Shown here piece by piece: positions 52,334 through 61,483 of a DNA stretch of 64,000 nt. The notes beneath the pieces were generated by a model, which saw nothing but the letters and a program-made list of their open reading frames with translations, did not search any database and was not told the origin of the DNA. Made by a program: the position numbers and the translations under genes. The stretch's first letter is position 1, and every line of letters starts with the position of its first letter. Origin of the DNA: Thermus arciformis (GTDB taxonomy: Bacteria > Deinococcota > Deinococci > Deinococcales > Thermaceae); the NCBI RefSeq assembly GCF_900102145.1, contig NZ_FNBC01000002.1, forward strand, positions 62,001 to 126,000, given 5' to 3'.

Positions 52334-53547
52334 TCTACCAGATGGGGCGAGAGGTCCAAAGGAGACAGGCGGAGAACGCCCTCGGCCTCAAAGGCGCGGC
52401 GCCAGGGGAAGCGGACCCCAAGGAGGTCCAGCCGCCGGGCCTCCAGGAGCACGTGGGGCCAAAGGGCGGCCACCCTTTGGGCCTCCTCGGGCAGGGGTTC
52501 GGGGAAGCGGGCCCTCACCCAGGGCCTTCCCACCTCCCCCCACCAGTAGTGGAAGTAGGCCTCGGCGAGCCGCAGAAGCCGCCCCTCCCGGTCCCCCAGG
52601 AAAAGCCCCCCCTGGGCCAGGGCGCTTCCCAGGTTGTTGGCCGGGGTGCCCCAGGCGGCGTAGGCCGCAAGCCGCCCGTAAAGCCCCAAGGCCTGAAGGT
52701 AGCCCATGAGGGCCTGGTCCCCCCGGTTCACCCGGGAGAGGTCCGCCAAGGCCACGGGGTGCCGGGCCATGAGGCCCATGAGCCGGAGGGCGGCCCGCCG
52801 GGGATCCCCGCCCCCGTGGAGGTAAAGCACCAGGTCGGGCCCTTCTTCCAGGGCCACCCCCCGCGCCCCCGCGCTTCCCAAGACCCCGGCCACGGTCTCC
52901 TTTAGAGGCACCCCCTCGTAGGGGGTGATCCGGTCCGGGGAAAGCCCCTCCCCGTACACCACCGCCACCCGGAGCCCGGGCCTAAGGGCGCGGAGGAGGA
53001 GGACCTGCCCCGCCTCGTCCGCCCCGGGGCGGGTGGGGTAAGGGAGCCCCCGGGCCTCCTTAGGGGCAGGTGAGCCCCTTAGGGCATCGTCCCAGACGGC
53101 TTCCAGGTACACCCCGGGAAGCCCCGCCCAAAGGGCAAGGGCCTGGAGGGCCTTCAGGTTACGCTCCCTCTGGGTGGCGTCCCAGCGGGGCAGCACCCCG
53201 AAGAGGTAGAGCCTCCCCCCGTACCGGACCTTCCAAGAAAGAAGGGGCCCAAGCCGGGCCAGGGCGTCCTCCGGGGGAAGGGGAAGGTGGCGGCTCGGAA
53301 GGAGCCCCCCGTAGGCCAGGGCGTCCAGACTGGCCACGAGGCCCTCCCCCGGGGTGGAAAGGAGCCAGGCGCGAAAGGAGGCCAGGTCCGCCCCCTCCGG
53401 GCCCCGGTAGGCCTCCCGGGGCGGGCAGAGGACGAGCCCCCAGGCGCAAGGGGCGAGGTTCGGGGGCCGGTCGTCCAGGGGGAGGTAGAGGAGGGGCCGG
53501 GCGAAGGCCGTGGCCAGCCAAAGGGCCAGGAGGAAAAAGCCCCTCAT
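52330..53547 (-). CDS. DUF4127 exported protein
   Basis: 405 residues with signal peptide (RGFFLLALWLATAFA). DUF4127 marks are PLLYLPLDDRPPNLAPCAWG, ASLDALAYGGLLPSRHL, and later DLSRVNRGDQALMGYLQA and WGTPANNLGSALAQG. The family is widespread in Firmicutes and Deinococcus-Thermus with no known function; its conserved Asp/Arg/Asn pattern suggests an enzyme acting on envelope material. Co-translated with the HD-GYP protein. Confidence 0.88.
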   Translation of the reverse strand: MRGFFLLALWLATAFARPLLYLPLDDRPPNLAPCAWGLVLCPPREAYRGPEGADLASFRAWLLSTPGEGLVASLDALAYGGLLPSRHLPLPPEDALARLGPLLSWKVRYGGRLYLFGVLPRWDATQRERNLKALQALALWAGLPGVYLEAVWDDALRGSPAPKEARGLPYPTRPGADEAGQVLLLRALRPGLRVAVVYGEGLSPDRITPYEGVPLKETVAGVLGSAGARGVALEEGPDLVLYLHGGGDPRRAALRLMGLMARHPVALADLSRVNRGDQALMGYLQALGLYGRLAAYAAWGTPANNLGSALAQGGLFLGDREGRLLRLAEAYFHYWWGEVGRPWVRARFPEPLPEEAQRVAALWPHVLLEARRLDLLGVRFPWRRAFEAEGVLRLSPLDLSPHLVE

Positions 53548-53580
53548 GCCACCCTAAGCGGGCGAAGGGAACCGGAGGCA

Positions 53581-54570
53581 TCAAGTGCCTTGAGGGGCTT
53601 CCTCCTTGGCCTCCCTCTCCGCCAGGTACTTCTCGGCCATCATGGCCGCCCGGGTCCCCGCCCCCACGCTGGTGGTGAGCTGGCGGTAGATGGGGTCGGC
53701 CACGTCCCCCGCGGCGAAGATGCCGGGGACGGAGGTGAAGACCTCGTCCCGCACGGCGATGTAGCCGTCGGGCCTGAGCTCCACCACCCCTTGGAGGAAG
53801 GCGGTGTTGGGCTCGTGCCCGATGAAGACGAAGACCCCGTCCGTGGGGTAGACGTACTCCTCCCCCGTCTTCAGGTTCTTGAGGCGCACCCCCGTCACCT
53901 GCTCCTCCCCCAGGATCTCCGTGACCACGTGGGAGAAGAGGAAGTGCATCTTGGGGTTCTGGAAGGCGCGGTTCTGGGCCACCTTGTTGGCCCTAAGCTC
54001 GTCCCGGCGGTGGACCAGGGTCACCCTGCGGGCGAACTTGGTGAGGTAGAGCCCCTCCTCCACGGCGGCGTCCCCCCCGCCCACCACCACCACCTCCTTG
54101 TCCCGGTAGAAGAAGGCGTCGCAGGTGGCGCAGGTGGAGACCCCCCGCCCGTAGAACTTCTCCTCCCCGGGCACCCCGAGCTTCCTGGGGTTGGCCCCCG
54201 TGGCGATGATGACCACCCGGGCGGGGTAGCTCCGCTCAAACCCCCGCACCAGGAAGCCTTCCTTCGTCTTTTCAATCCCCTGGACCTCGTCCATGACGAT
54301 GCGGGCACCGAACTTCTCCGCCTGCTGCACCATGCGGCCCGCAAGCTCGGGCCCGGAGATGCCCTCGGGGAAACCGGGGTAGTTCTCCACCTCCTCCGTC
54401 TGGGCGATCTGCCCCCCGGGGAGCCCCTTTTCCACGATCACCGTCTTGAGCCCGCCCCGGCCCGCGTAGATCCCCGCGGTGAGCCCGGCAGGGCCCCCGC
54501 CGATGATGACCACGTCGTAAAGCTCCTCCTGAGCGCCGCTTCCCGCAAGCCCCGTGAGGGTGAACTCCAT
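53581..54570 (-). CDS. trxB: Thioredoxin reductase
   Basis: 329 residues. FAD motif [20 protein letters not shown] is near residue 21, redox pair C147/C150 is in [11 protein letters not shown], the NAD(P)H motif is [17 protein letters not shown], and the FAD C-terminal motif is [14 protein letters not shown] at 54570 is fixed by GGAGGAGGT upstream. The nucleotide-binding loop reads HRRDELRA; whether it prefers NADPH cannot be read with certainty. A -10-like TAGGGT and several TATACC stretches lie upstream, next to the tRNA cluster end. Confidence 0.96.
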   Translation of the reverse strand: MEFTLTGLAGSGAQEELYDVVIIGGGPAGLTAGIYAGRGGLKTVIVEKGLPGGQIAQTEEVENYPGFPEGISGPELAGRMVQQAEKFGARIVMDEVQGIEKTKEGFLVRGFERSYPARVVIIATGANPRKLGVPGEEKFYGRGVSTCATCDAFFYRDKEVVVVGGGDAAVEEGLYLTKFARRVTLVHRRDELRANKVAQNRAFQNPKMHFLFSHVVTEILGEEQVTGVRLKNLKTGEEYVYPTDGVFVFIGHEPNTAFLQGVVELRPDGYIAVRDEVFTSVPGIFAAGDVADPIYRQLTTSVGAGTRAAMMAEKYLAEREAKEEAPQGT

Positions 54571-54685
54571 GGACACCTCCTCCCTTACCCTACACCCCCA
54601 TATACCAGGTGGGGGTATACAGCGCCTCCCAGTTTGCGGAAAGGGTGGGGTTCTGTCAAGAAAAGAAAGGCCCTCCGAGGCGCTT

Positions 54686-54761
54686 TGGTGACCCCAGGGG
54701 GATTCGAACCCCCGTCTCGGCCTTGAGAGGGCCGTGTCCTAGGCCTCTAGACGATGGGGCC
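54686..54761 (-). tRNA. tRNA-Glu(CTC)
   Basis: 76 nt with encoded CCA, acceptor GGCCCCA, anticodon CTC in GCCCTCTCAAGGC. Last of three tRNAs; flanking CCTCCGAGG and CTCGGAGGG segments can pair around it. Confidence 0.97.
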
Positions 54762-54781
54762 GCGCGCGTCTCGGAGGGCTT

Positions 54782-54856
54782 TGGTGACCCCAGGGGGATT
54801 CGAACCCCCGCCGCCGCCTTGAAAGGGCGGTGACCTAACCGCTAGTCGATGGGGCC
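54782..54856 (-). tRNA. tRNA-Glu(TTC)
   Basis: 75 nt with encoded CCA, same acceptor and T-arm as the CTC isoacceptor, anticodon TTC in GCCCTTTCAAGGC. The two Glu genes are clearly duplicates that diverged in the anticodon arm. Confidence 0.97.
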
Positions 54857-54862
54857 AAAGTT

Positions 54863-54938
54863 TGGCTGGGGTGCGTGGACTCGAACCACGACCGGCGGAT
54901 CCAGAGTCCGCTGTCCTGCCGTTAGACGACACCCCAGC
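54863..54938 (-). tRNA. tRNA-Gln(CTG)
   Basis: 76 nt with encoded CCA, acceptor GCTGGGG, anticodon CTG in GGACTCTGGATCC. First gene of the tRNA transcript, six bases before tRNA-Glu(TTC). Confidence 0.97.
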
Positions 54939-54967
54939 GCAGGCGCCCGAACCTTCGGGCAGAGGTT

Positions 54968-54996
54968 ATGGTACACTCTGAGGGGCGGATTGGCAA
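54968..54996 (-). promoter_or_regulatory. Promoter of the Gln-Glu-Glu tRNA cluster
   Basis: Minus strand: -35 TTGCCA (54991-54996), 17-bp spacer, -10 TACCAT (54968-54973). A leader hairpin GCCCGAA/TTCGGGC precedes tRNA-Gln. On the plus strand the same region holds TACACT toward the gene at 55008. Confidence 0.6.
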
Positions 54997-55007
54997 GCCC
55001 CTGGGCT

Positions 55008-55595
55008 ATGGAGGAAAGCCTTTTAGAACTCTTAAGCCGGTACGTTTCTCCCCGGGCCGCGGAAAGCCTCGTGCGCAAGGCCTTGGCCCAGGGGACGCCC
55101 ACCCACCCCGGGGAGTGGGCCAGGCTCGCCGAGGAAGTGGTCTGGCCGGAGCTCAAGCGGCTTTTGCCTTTCCAGGAGATGCCCCCAGAGCTCAAGGCCT
55201 GGGTGCGGGAGCGCAAGGCCCTGGCCTCCCAGGAGCTCGAGGCCGAGGAAGAAGAAGCCCTTCTCCCGGAGGCCGTGGACCTGGAGGACCCGGCCTCCCG
55301 GGTCCACCTGGCCCAGCGCCTGGCCCGGCTGGAGGGGGTGGTGGGGGTGGTGGTGGCGGGCCTAAAGGGCAGGGAAACCCTCTTCGCCGGGGAGCCCGTG
55401 GAGCTGGACCCCATCCACCTCTTTTTGCGAAGGCAAGGGTACCGGACCTTTTACGCGGCGGTGGGGGACGCCCTGGTGGCCCTCCGCCCCCTGGGAGGGG
55501 GGTTCGTGGGGGTGCTGGCGCGCAAGGAGACCAACGTGGGCCGTCTTTTGCACAGCCTCAGGCGGCTTGTGGACAGCGCGGAGGTGGAGGGATGA
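55008..55595 (+). CDS. Unknown protein with roadblock/LC7-like C-terminal domain
   Basis: 195 residues, soluble. The N-terminal half is helical and acidic (LLELLSRYVSPRAAESLVRKAL, KALASQELEAEEEEALLPEAVDLED). The C-terminal half (VHLAQRLARLEGVVGVVVAGLKGRETLFAGEPVEL, then FYAAVGDALVALRPLGGGFVGVLARKETNVGRLLHSLRRLV) has the strand-helix pattern of roadblock/LC7 proteins, which regulate small GTPases. That assignment is by eye. It overlaps the next gene (ATGA), so the two work together. Confidence 0.75.
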   Translation: MEESLLELLSRYVSPRAAESLVRKALAQGTPTHPGEWARLAEEVVWPELKRLLPFQEMPPELKAWVRERKALASQELEAEEEEALLPEAVDLEDPASRVHLAQRLARLEGVVGVVVAGLKGRETLFAGEPVELDPIHLFLRRQGYRTFYAAVGDALVALRPLGGGFVGVLARKETNVGRLLHSLRRLVDSAEVEG

Positions 55596-57265
55596 GAGGA
55601 AGGCTCTTCTGGCTGGCGTTTCTGGGATTGGCCCTGGCCGCACCCCTTCCGCAGCTCTACGACCGGCTGGAAGGGGTGCTCGCCCGCGTGGGCACGGCCA
55701 ACCCCAGCCAGGCCTTGGCGGCCTTGGACCAGGCGCAAAGCCTCCTGCGCCAGGAGGGGGAAAGCCTGCCCCCGGTGTTGCGGGACGCCGCCCTCGGCAA
55801 CCTCCAGGAGGCCCGGCAGGCCTTGGCGCGGAAGAGCCAGGCGGACCTCGAGGCCCGCCTCCTCCTGGTGCGCCACCTCCTGGCCAAGGCCCTCTACGAC
55901 GGCTACTTCCAGGCCCCTCCCGCGGAGAAGCCCGGCTACCTGAGCCGCCTGGCCCGGGCCGCGGGGCTTGGCCAAGGGGCACTGGAGGTGGCAGGTCTTC
56001 CCCCCGAGGAGGCGAGGAGGCGCCTGGAGGGGCGCTTCCTGCAGCTCATGGCCCAGGACCTGGGGCAGGCCCTCGCCGCCTCCTCCCGCCCCCAGGCCTA
56101 CCTGGCCCTGGCCCGGGCCTACGCCCGGTTCCTGGTGGTTCAGGATAGCCCCCAAAGCACCCTAAGGGCCCAGGACTTCGTCCAGGCCCTGGCCAAGGTT
56201 TCGGGGGGGGAGAACTTCCGGCCAGGGGTTCAGGAGCTGCAGAAGAAGGTGGCTGCTTGGCGCCAGAGCCTGCAAGCCCGAACGGCGGCCCCTCTAAGCC
56301 CCGCCCCCACTCCTCCCACCCAAGCCTCTACACCCCCTGCCTCCACACCGTCCCCCGCTCCGCTCCCTTCCCCAAGCCAAGTCCGCCTGGCGGAAACCTT
56401 CCTGCCTCAGGAGATCCGTGAGGAAACCAACCTGCTGCGGCTGGACCCCGAGGTGGCCCTTCGCGTGGGCGAGGCCCTGCAACGGCTGGCCATCCCCAGC
56501 CTGATCAACTGGCTGGACCTTCTGGATGAGGTGCGTAGCAGCCTGGCTCAGGCCCAGCTCTACACCGCAAGCGGCCAGTACGAACGCTCCCGGGCCCAGC
56601 TGGCCTACGCTTACAACCGCTTCCGCCTCAAGGTCTATCCCGTGGTGGGAGCCTACGCCCCGGAACTGGCCGAGCGTGCCGACCGGCTTTTCCTTCAGAT
56701 GCAAAACGCCGTGGGGCTCCGGACCGCCGACTTCACCGTACTCCTAGGGGAAATCCAGGAGATGGAAGAGCGCCTCCTTGGAGGCACCCTAGGCCCCTGG
56801 CATTCCCTTCAAGTTCAGGTGGAGCTCTTTTCCCTCGGAATCCCCCGGGCGGTCTTCTTCCTTTTGGCGGCGGCCCTCGCCCTCTTTCCCCTCTACCTCA
56901 TTCGCCTTACCTTCGGGGGGCGCAACCTCTACTGGAACCTCCTGAGCCTGGCCTTTCTTTTCCTTGTGCTCCCTATCCTTACGGAGGGGTTCTCCTACAT
57001 GGGCTCCATCCTGGCAGAATACGGAGGGCTACCCGTTTTGGGCGTCCTAGCCAACCTCTCCATCGCCCAGGCCCTGGTGCCTTATCTGGCCTGGGGGCTT
57101 TCCGCCTTCCTGGTGGTGGCCCTGGCGGGAGCGGGCCTTAGGGGCATCGCCGCCCAGTTCGGCCTCCTGAAGGAGCGGGGCGCCGAGGTGGCGGCCACCA
57201 CCGAGGCCAGGCCCGCCCCCACCCTCACCAGCGAGACCATCGTGGAGTGGGACGAGGAGTTTTAA
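55592..57265 (+). CDS. Exported/membrane protein, unknown function
   Basis: 557 residues. Signal peptide (RGRLFWLAFLGLALAAP), a long helical, Ala/Leu/Gln-rich region to about 230, a Pro/Thr/Ser-rich linker (PAPTPPTQASTPPASTPSPA), another helical domain (about 260-400), then three membrane helices (about 410-520) and a short cytoplasmic tail ending in TIVEWDEEF. The layout suggests a periplasmic helical domain tethered to the inner membrane with a small acidic cytoplasmic end. No family recognised. Translationally coupled to the roadblock-like gene. The stop codon is part of repeat copy F. Confidence 0.78.
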   Translation: MRGRLFWLAFLGLALAAPLPQLYDRLEGVLARVGTANPSQALAALDQAQSLLRQEGESLPPVLRDAALGNLQEARQALARKSQADLEARLLLVRHLLAKALYDGYFQAPPAEKPGYLSRLARAAGLGQGALEVAGLPPEEARRRLEGRFLQLMAQDLGQALAASSRPQAYLALARAYARFLVVQDSPQSTLRAQDFVQALAKVSGGENFRPGVQELQKKVAAWRQSLQARTAAPLSPAPTPPTQASTPPASTPSPAPLPSPSQVRLAETFLPQEIREETNLLRLDPEVALRVGEALQRLAIPSLINWLDLLDEVRSSLAQAQLYTASGQYERSRAQLAYAYNRFRLKVYPVVGAYAPELAERADRLFLQMQNAVGLRTADFTVLLGEIQEMEERLLGGTLGPWHSLQVQVELFSLGIPRAVFFLLAAALALFPLYLIRLTFGGRNLYWNLLSLAFLFLVLPILTEGFSYMGSILAEYGGLPVLGVLANLSIAQALVPYLAWGLSAFLVVALAGAGLRGIAAQFGLLKERGAEVAATTEARPAPTLTSETIVEWDEEF

Positions 57266-57305
57266 GTACCCCGCCGAGGCTTCCGCCTCGGCGGGGGCCC
57301 CAAAA
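57261..57305. repeat. Intergenic hairpin repeat, copy F (short)
   Basis: TTTAAGTA, then stem CCCCGCCGAGGC with TTCC loop and GGGGCCCCAAAAAG. A third stem sequence with all 12 pairs kept. The TAA at 57263-57265 is the stop codon of the upstream gene. Confidence 0.82.
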
Positions 57306-57323
57306 AGACACGCTCAGGGGGGT

Positions 57324-58238
57324 TCAGTCCAGCTTGGTTCCCGGGCGCACCCCGTACCCCCGGGCCCAGTCGGCGGCGGGCATGGGGCGCTTACCCTCGG
57401 GTTGCACCTCTAAGAGGCGGATGAGCCCCTCCCCCGTGCCCACCACGACCCCCTCCCGGTCCACCGCCTGCACCATCCCGGGAAGCCCCTCCCCGGGCTC
57501 GGGGCGCATCCTGAGGACCTTCACCCTCCTATCCCCGTGAAGGAAGTGGCTTCCGGGCCAGGGCTGGACGCCCCGGTGGCGGTTGAAGATGGCCTGGGCG
57601 CTCTCCCCAAAGCGCACCCTTCCCTCCTCCTTGGTGAGGAGGGGGGCGTAGGAGGCCTCCCCCTCCTGAGGGGTGGGGGTGAGGTGGGGGAGGTCTTCCA
57701 GGACCTCGAGGAGAAGCTCCACCCCCTTGTCGCGAAGCCTCTCGGAGAGGGCCACGGCGTCTTCCTCGGGGGCGATCTTCGTGCGCCACTGGGCGTAGAT
57801 GGGCCCGGTGTCCAGGCCCTCCTCCGTCTTCATGATGGAGACCCCGGTCTCCTCCTCCCCGCGGATGAGGGCCCACTGCACGGGGGCGGGCCCCCGGTAC
57901 TTGGGGAGGAGGGAAGGGTGGAGGTTGAGGAAGCCGTGGGGGGGGACCTCCAGAACCTCCCTGGGCAGGACCTTGCCGTAGGCGGCGGTGACGGCCACCT
58001 CCGGGGCGGCCTCCTTGAAGGCCTCCAGAAACTCCCGGTTCCCCTTGAGCCTACTGGGCTTGAGCACGGGAAGGCCGTGGGTCTCGGCGTAACGGGCCAC
58101 GGGGCTTGGGGCGGGCTTTAGGCCCCTTCCCTGGGGCTTGTCGGGCTGGGTCACCACCAGCACCACCTGGTGGTGGCGGGCGAGGGCCTCCAGAACGGGC
58201 ACCGCCCAAAGGGGCGTGCCGAAGAAGGCCACCCTCAT
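57324..58238 (-). CDS. fmt: Methionyl-tRNA formyltransferase
   Basis: 304 residues. Formylates initiator Met-tRNA using 10-formyl-THF. MRVAFFGTPLWAVPVLEALARH opens; the catalytic core is LNLHPSLLPKYRGPAPVQWALIRGEEETGVSIMKTEEGLDTGPIYAQ, with Asn, His and Asp in place. The C-terminal OB domain (RHRGVQPWPGSHFLHGDRRVKVLRMRP) binds tRNA. ATG overlaps the def stop by 4 bases. Confidence 0.97.
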   Translation of the reverse strand: MRVAFFGTPLWAVPVLEALARHHQVVLVVTQPDKPQGRGLKPAPSPVARYAETHGLPVLKPSRLKGNREFLEAFKEAAPEVAVTAAYGKVLPREVLEVPPHGFLNLHPSLLPKYRGPAPVQWALIRGEEETGVSIMKTEEGLDTGPIYAQWRTKIAPEEDAVALSERLRDKGVELLLEVLEDLPHLTPTPQEGEASYAPLLTKEEGRVRFGESAQAIFNRHRGVQPWPGSHFLHGDRRVKVLRMRPEPGEGLPGMVQAVDREGVVVGTGEGLIRLLEVQPEGKRPMPAADWARGYGVRPGTKLD

Positions 58239-58810
58239 CCCTGGGCGAGCTCCTTGAGGAGGGCCCGGGCCTCCTTCTGGAAGCGGGCGAGGTCAGAGCG
58301 GTGCTCTTCCAGGAAGGCCTCCCGCTTGGGCTTCGGCAGGCGCTCAAAGAAGAGGATCCCGTCCAGGTGGTCCATCTCGTGCTGGAAGACCCGGGCCAGG
58401 TAGCCTTCCAGCTCCAGGGTGCGGGGAGTCCCCTCCTCGTCCTGGTAGGCCACCCGGATCCGCTCCGCCCGGGGCACCTCCTCGGAGTAGAGGCCGGGCA
58501 GGGAAAGGCACCCCTCCGTGCCCTCCACGAGGCCCTCCCGGTGGGTGATCACGGGGTTCGCCACCACGTAGACCCGGCGCACTAGGTCCCGGAGGGGCCT
58601 TTCCTCCCCCTCGGGCTCGTCGGCGTACTCCACCGCCACGAAGAGCCTTTGGGAAAGGCCGATCTGGGGGGCGGCGAGGCCCACCCCCCGGGCCTCAAAC
58701 ATGGTCTCCAGCATGTCCTCGGCGAGCCGCTTCAGCCCGGAAAAGTCCTCCACCGGGCGGGCCCTTTTGCGGAGCACCGGGTCGCCGTAAAGGCGGATGG
58801 GGTAGATCAT
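58235..58810 (-). CDS. def: Peptide deformylase
   Basis: 191 residues. Removes the formyl group from nascent proteins. Motif 1 GVGLAAPQIG is at 42-51, motif 2 EGCLS at 99-103, motif 3 HEMDH at 144-148; metal ligands are C101, H144 and H148. -10 TAAAAT lies in the stop codon region of cdaR, seven bases before the ATG, so def-fmt may also be transcribed separately from the upstream operon. Confidence 0.97.
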   Translation of the reverse strand: MIYPIRLYGDPVLRKRARPVEDFSGLKRLAEDMLETMFEARGVGLAAPQIGLSQRLFVAVEYADEPEGEERPLRDLVRRVYVVANPVITHREGLVEGTEGCLSLPGLYSEEVPRAERIRVAYQDEEGTPRTLELEGYLARVFQHEMDHLDGILFFERLPKPKREAFLEEHRSDLARFQKEARALLKELAQG

Positions 58811-58815
58811 CCGGT

Positions 58816-59631
58816 CTATTTTAGCGCAAACCGCGCCCTTCCCAAAACCTGGCCGATGGGGCGCACCCCCTGGGGGAGGTCCAGAACCCAGGGGCCCGCC
58901 ACCTCCCCGGGGCGGAAGCCCCCTTGGGGCCTGGCCTCCACCGCCTCCAGGCCCTCCAGGGCCTCCCTCGGGCCCACCACCTCCAGGGTCTTGGGGGTGT
59001 ACTCCAGCACCTCGAGGCCGGGAGGGGGCTTCACCACCAAGGCCACCTCCTTCCGGAAAAGGACGGCCTCCCGGGCCACCACCCGCACCCTCGAGGGGGA
59101 AAGGGCCACCCCGGGAAGGGGGCCTTGCGGCCCGAAGGCGGTGAGGGCCACCTCCCCGGCCCCCAGGTCCAGCCCTAAGGCGGCCACCGCCACCTCCACC
59201 TGGCTCCTGGGGCCCCTGGCCTCCACCCGGTCGGGCTCGGTGCGCACCCAGGCCCCCTGGGCGTGGACCTCCACGGGCAGGGTGCGGGTGAGGAGGGCCT
59301 CCACCCTCCCCTCCACCCGGGCCGGGCGCACCTCCAGCACCGTCACCCCCTGGGGCACGGAGACCTGCACCTCCCGGGAGAAGGGCCCCTCCACCCCGGA
59401 AAGGTCCAGGTAGGCGGAGGCCAAGAGGTTCCGCCCCTCCACCAAGGGCGCGGGCCCCCGGACCCGGAGGAAGACCTCCTTGGGCACCCCCTCCGCCACC
59501 CCCTCACCCAGGCCCACCACCTGCAGGGGGACGCTCAGGGCCCGCTCCACCACGGGGGCCCTTTCCCGCAGGGAGTACCACACGGCCAAGGCCGCAAGCA
59601 GGGAGAGGAGCCAGGCCGGCCAGTCACGCAT
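58816..59631 (-). CDS. cdaR: CdaR/YbbR domain protein, regulator of diadenylate cyclase
   Basis: 271 residues. One N-terminal membrane anchor (WPAWLLSLLAALAVWYSL) and an extracytoplasmic part with YbbR repeats (SVPLQVVGLGEGVAEGVPKEVFLRVRGP; TLPVEVHAQGAWVRTEPDRVEARGPRSQV). In Firmicutes CdaR binds and tunes CdaA. Overlaps cdaA by 8 bases. Confidence 0.9.
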   Translation of the reverse strand: MRDWPAWLLSLLAALAVWYSLRERAPVVERALSVPLQVVGLGEGVAEGVPKEVFLRVRGPAPLVEGRNLLASAYLDLSGVEGPFSREVQVSVPQGVTVLEVRPARVEGRVEALLTRTLPVEVHAQGAWVRTEPDRVEARGPRSQVEVAVAALGLDLGAGEVALTAFGPQGPLPGVALSPSRVRVVAREAVLFRKEVALVVKPPPGLEVLEYTPKTLEVVGPREALEGLEAVEARPQGGFRPGEVAGPWVLDLPQGVRPIGQVLGRARFALK

Positions 59632-60337
59632 GGACCACCCCCTTGAGCCGCTCCCGCAGGGCCTCGAGGGAAAGGGGCGGGGAGAGCCTCCCCCCCTCCG
59701 CCAGCCGGATGGCCCCCGTCTCCTCGCTCACCACGATCACCAGGGCATCGGAGACCTCGGAAAGCCCCAGCGCCGCCCGGTGCCGGGTGCCCAGGCCCAT
59801 CTGGGCCTCGGAGAGGGGGAAGACACACCCCGCGGCGAAGAGCCTGTCCCCCCGGAGGATGGCCCCCCCGTCGTGCAGGGGGGTGCCGGGGTAGAAGAGG
59901 GTCACCAGGAGGCGGGCGGAAAGCCGGGCATCCAGCACCTCCCCCGTGGCGGCGTACTCCCCCAAGGGGGTGCGCCTCTCCAGGGCCAAAAGGGCCCCGT
60001 AGCGCCGCTCGGCGAGGCGGGCGAGGCCCAGAAGGAGCTCCTCCAGGACCAAGGAGGGGGCCTTCGGCCCCTGGGCGCGGCCCAGGCGCTCCAAAAGCCC
60101 CCTGAGCTCGGGCTGGAAGACCACGATGAGGGCGAAGGCCCCCAAGGTGGCGGCGTTCCCGAGGAGCCAGGAAAGGGTGGAGAGGCCCAGGAGGCTCGAG
60201 GCGAGCCAGACCAGGAGGTAGACCACCACCCCCCGCACCAGGTTCAAGGCCCGGGTGCCGGCGATGAGGCGGTAGAGGTAGTAGAAGAGCACCGCCACCA
60301 GGAGGATGTCCAGAAGGTCGCGCCAGGTGAAGGGCAT
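59624..60337 (-). CDS. cdaA: Diadenylate cyclase CdaA (DacA)
   Basis: 237 residues. Three N-terminal membrane helices (about 9-75), then the DAC domain with DGGA at 156-159 and GTRHR at 183-187, the residues that bind metal and ATP. It makes c-di-AMP from two ATP. Membrane-bound, paired with cdaR downstream as in Bacillus; the usual third gene glmM is not here. Confidence 0.95.
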   Translation of the reverse strand: MPFTWRDLLDILLVAVLFYYLYRLIAGTRALNLVRGVVVYLLVWLASSLLGLSTLSWLLGNAATLGAFALIVVFQPELRGLLERLGRAQGPKAPSLVLEELLLGLARLAERRYGALLALERRTPLGEYAATGEVLDARLSARLLVTLFYPGTPLHDGGAILRGDRLFAAGCVFPLSEAQMGLGTRHRAALGLSEVSDALVIVVSEETGAIRLAEGGRLSPPLSLEALRERLKGVVHA

Positions 60338-60340
60338 GGC

Positions 60341-61483
60341 CTAGAGGAGGCTGGTCCCGGGGCCCTCCCAAGGGAGGCCGAAGAGCCTCGCCCAGGTGGC
60401 CCCGAGGTCGGCGAAGGTCTCGCGGGTGCCCAGATCCCCTTCCACCCCAGGCCCCACCCAAAGGAGCATCCCGTACTCCCGGGTGTGGTCGGTGCCGAAG
60501 AAAGTGGGGTCGTTGCCGTGGTCGGAGACCAGGAAGAGGTGGTCCTCAGGGGCGAGGGCCCTGAGAAGCCTCGGCAAGAAGGCGTCCACCGCCAAAAGGG
60601 CCCGCCCGTACCCTTCGGGGTCGCGGCGGTGGCCGTACTTGCTGTCAAAGTCCACGAGGTTGACGAAGACGAGGCCCCGGAAGCCCTCCCCCAAAAGGGC
60701 CAGGGTTTTCTCCAGACCGTCTTGGTTGTCCTTCGTCTTCACGGTGCGGGTGAAGCCCCGCCCCGCGTAGATGTCGGGGATCTTCCCCACCCCCACCACC
60801 TCGAGGCCCCCCTCTTTTAGGACGTCCAAGACGTTCCTCGGGGGCTCCAGGGCGAAGTCCTTCCGGAGGTGCTCAAGCCGGTAAAACCCCCCGGGCTCCC
60901 CGGCGAAAGGCCGGGCGATGACCCGGGCCACCTGGTGCTCCCCAAGGAGCATCTCCCGGGCCACCTGGCACCACCGGTAAAGCTCCTCCAGGGGCACCAC
61001 GTCCACGTGGGCCGCCACCTGGAAGACGCTGTCGGCGGAGGTGTAGACGATGGGGTAGCCCGTCTTGAGGTGGGCCTCCCCGTAGTCCCGGATGGCCTCG
61101 GTGCCGGAGTAGGGCTTGTTCAGAAGCCACCCCTTGACCCCGATCCTCTCCGCCCAGGCCCTGAGGAGCTCCTCGGGGAAGCCCTCGGGGTAGGTGCGGA
61201 AGGGCTTTTCCAGGTGGATGCCCACGAACTCCCAGTGCCCGGTGGTGGTGTCCTTCCCGGGGTTCACCTCCTTCATCCGGCCGAAGGCCCCCCGGGGCTC
61301 CACCCGGGGCAGGGTGTGGACCCCCTGGACCCACCCGAGGCCCAAGGCCGCGAAGCCCGGCAGGGCCACCCCGGTCTTCAAGACGGTGTGGTCCAGGGTG
61401 TCCGCCCCCTCGTCGCCGAAAAGGGGGGCGTCCGGCAGGTAGCCCAGGCCCACGGAGTCCAAGACGATGGCCACCACCTTCAA
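60341..61483 (-). CDS. deoB: Phosphopentomutase
   Basis: 380 residues. Interconverts (deoxy)ribose 1- and 5-phosphates in nucleoside salvage. Alkaline-phosphatase superfamily metal site: [17 protein letters not shown] with Asp8, [11 protein letters not shown], and later [25 protein letters not shown] with the conserved DHG and TDHTRE. Start is TTG at 61483, overlapping the upstream stop (TTGA). Confidence 0.95.
   Translation of the reverse strand: MKVVAIVLDSVGLGYLPDAPLFGDEGADTLDHTVLKTGVALPGFAALGLGWVQGVHTLPRVEPRGAFGRMKEVNPGKDTTTGHWEFVGIHLEKPFRTYPEGFPEELLRAWAERIGVKGWLLNKPYSGTEAIRDYGEAHLKTGYPIVYTSADSVFQVAAHVDVVPLEELYRWCQVAREMLLGEHQVARVIARPFAGEPGGFYRLEHLRKDFALEPPRNVLDVLKEGGLEVVGVGKIPDIYAGRGFTRTVKTKDNQDGLEKTLALLGEGFRGLVFVNLVDFDSKYGHRRDPEGYGRALLAVDAFLPRLLRALAPEDHLFLVSDHGNDPTFFGTDHTREYGMLLWVGPGVEGDLGTRETFADLGATWARLFGLPWEGPGTSLL

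Noticed and set aside
54594-54640. TATACC and GGGGTATAC stretches upstream of trxB as an operator
   Set aside because: On inspection the arms do not pair well as an inverted repeat; they look like chance symmetry around promoter-like sequence.
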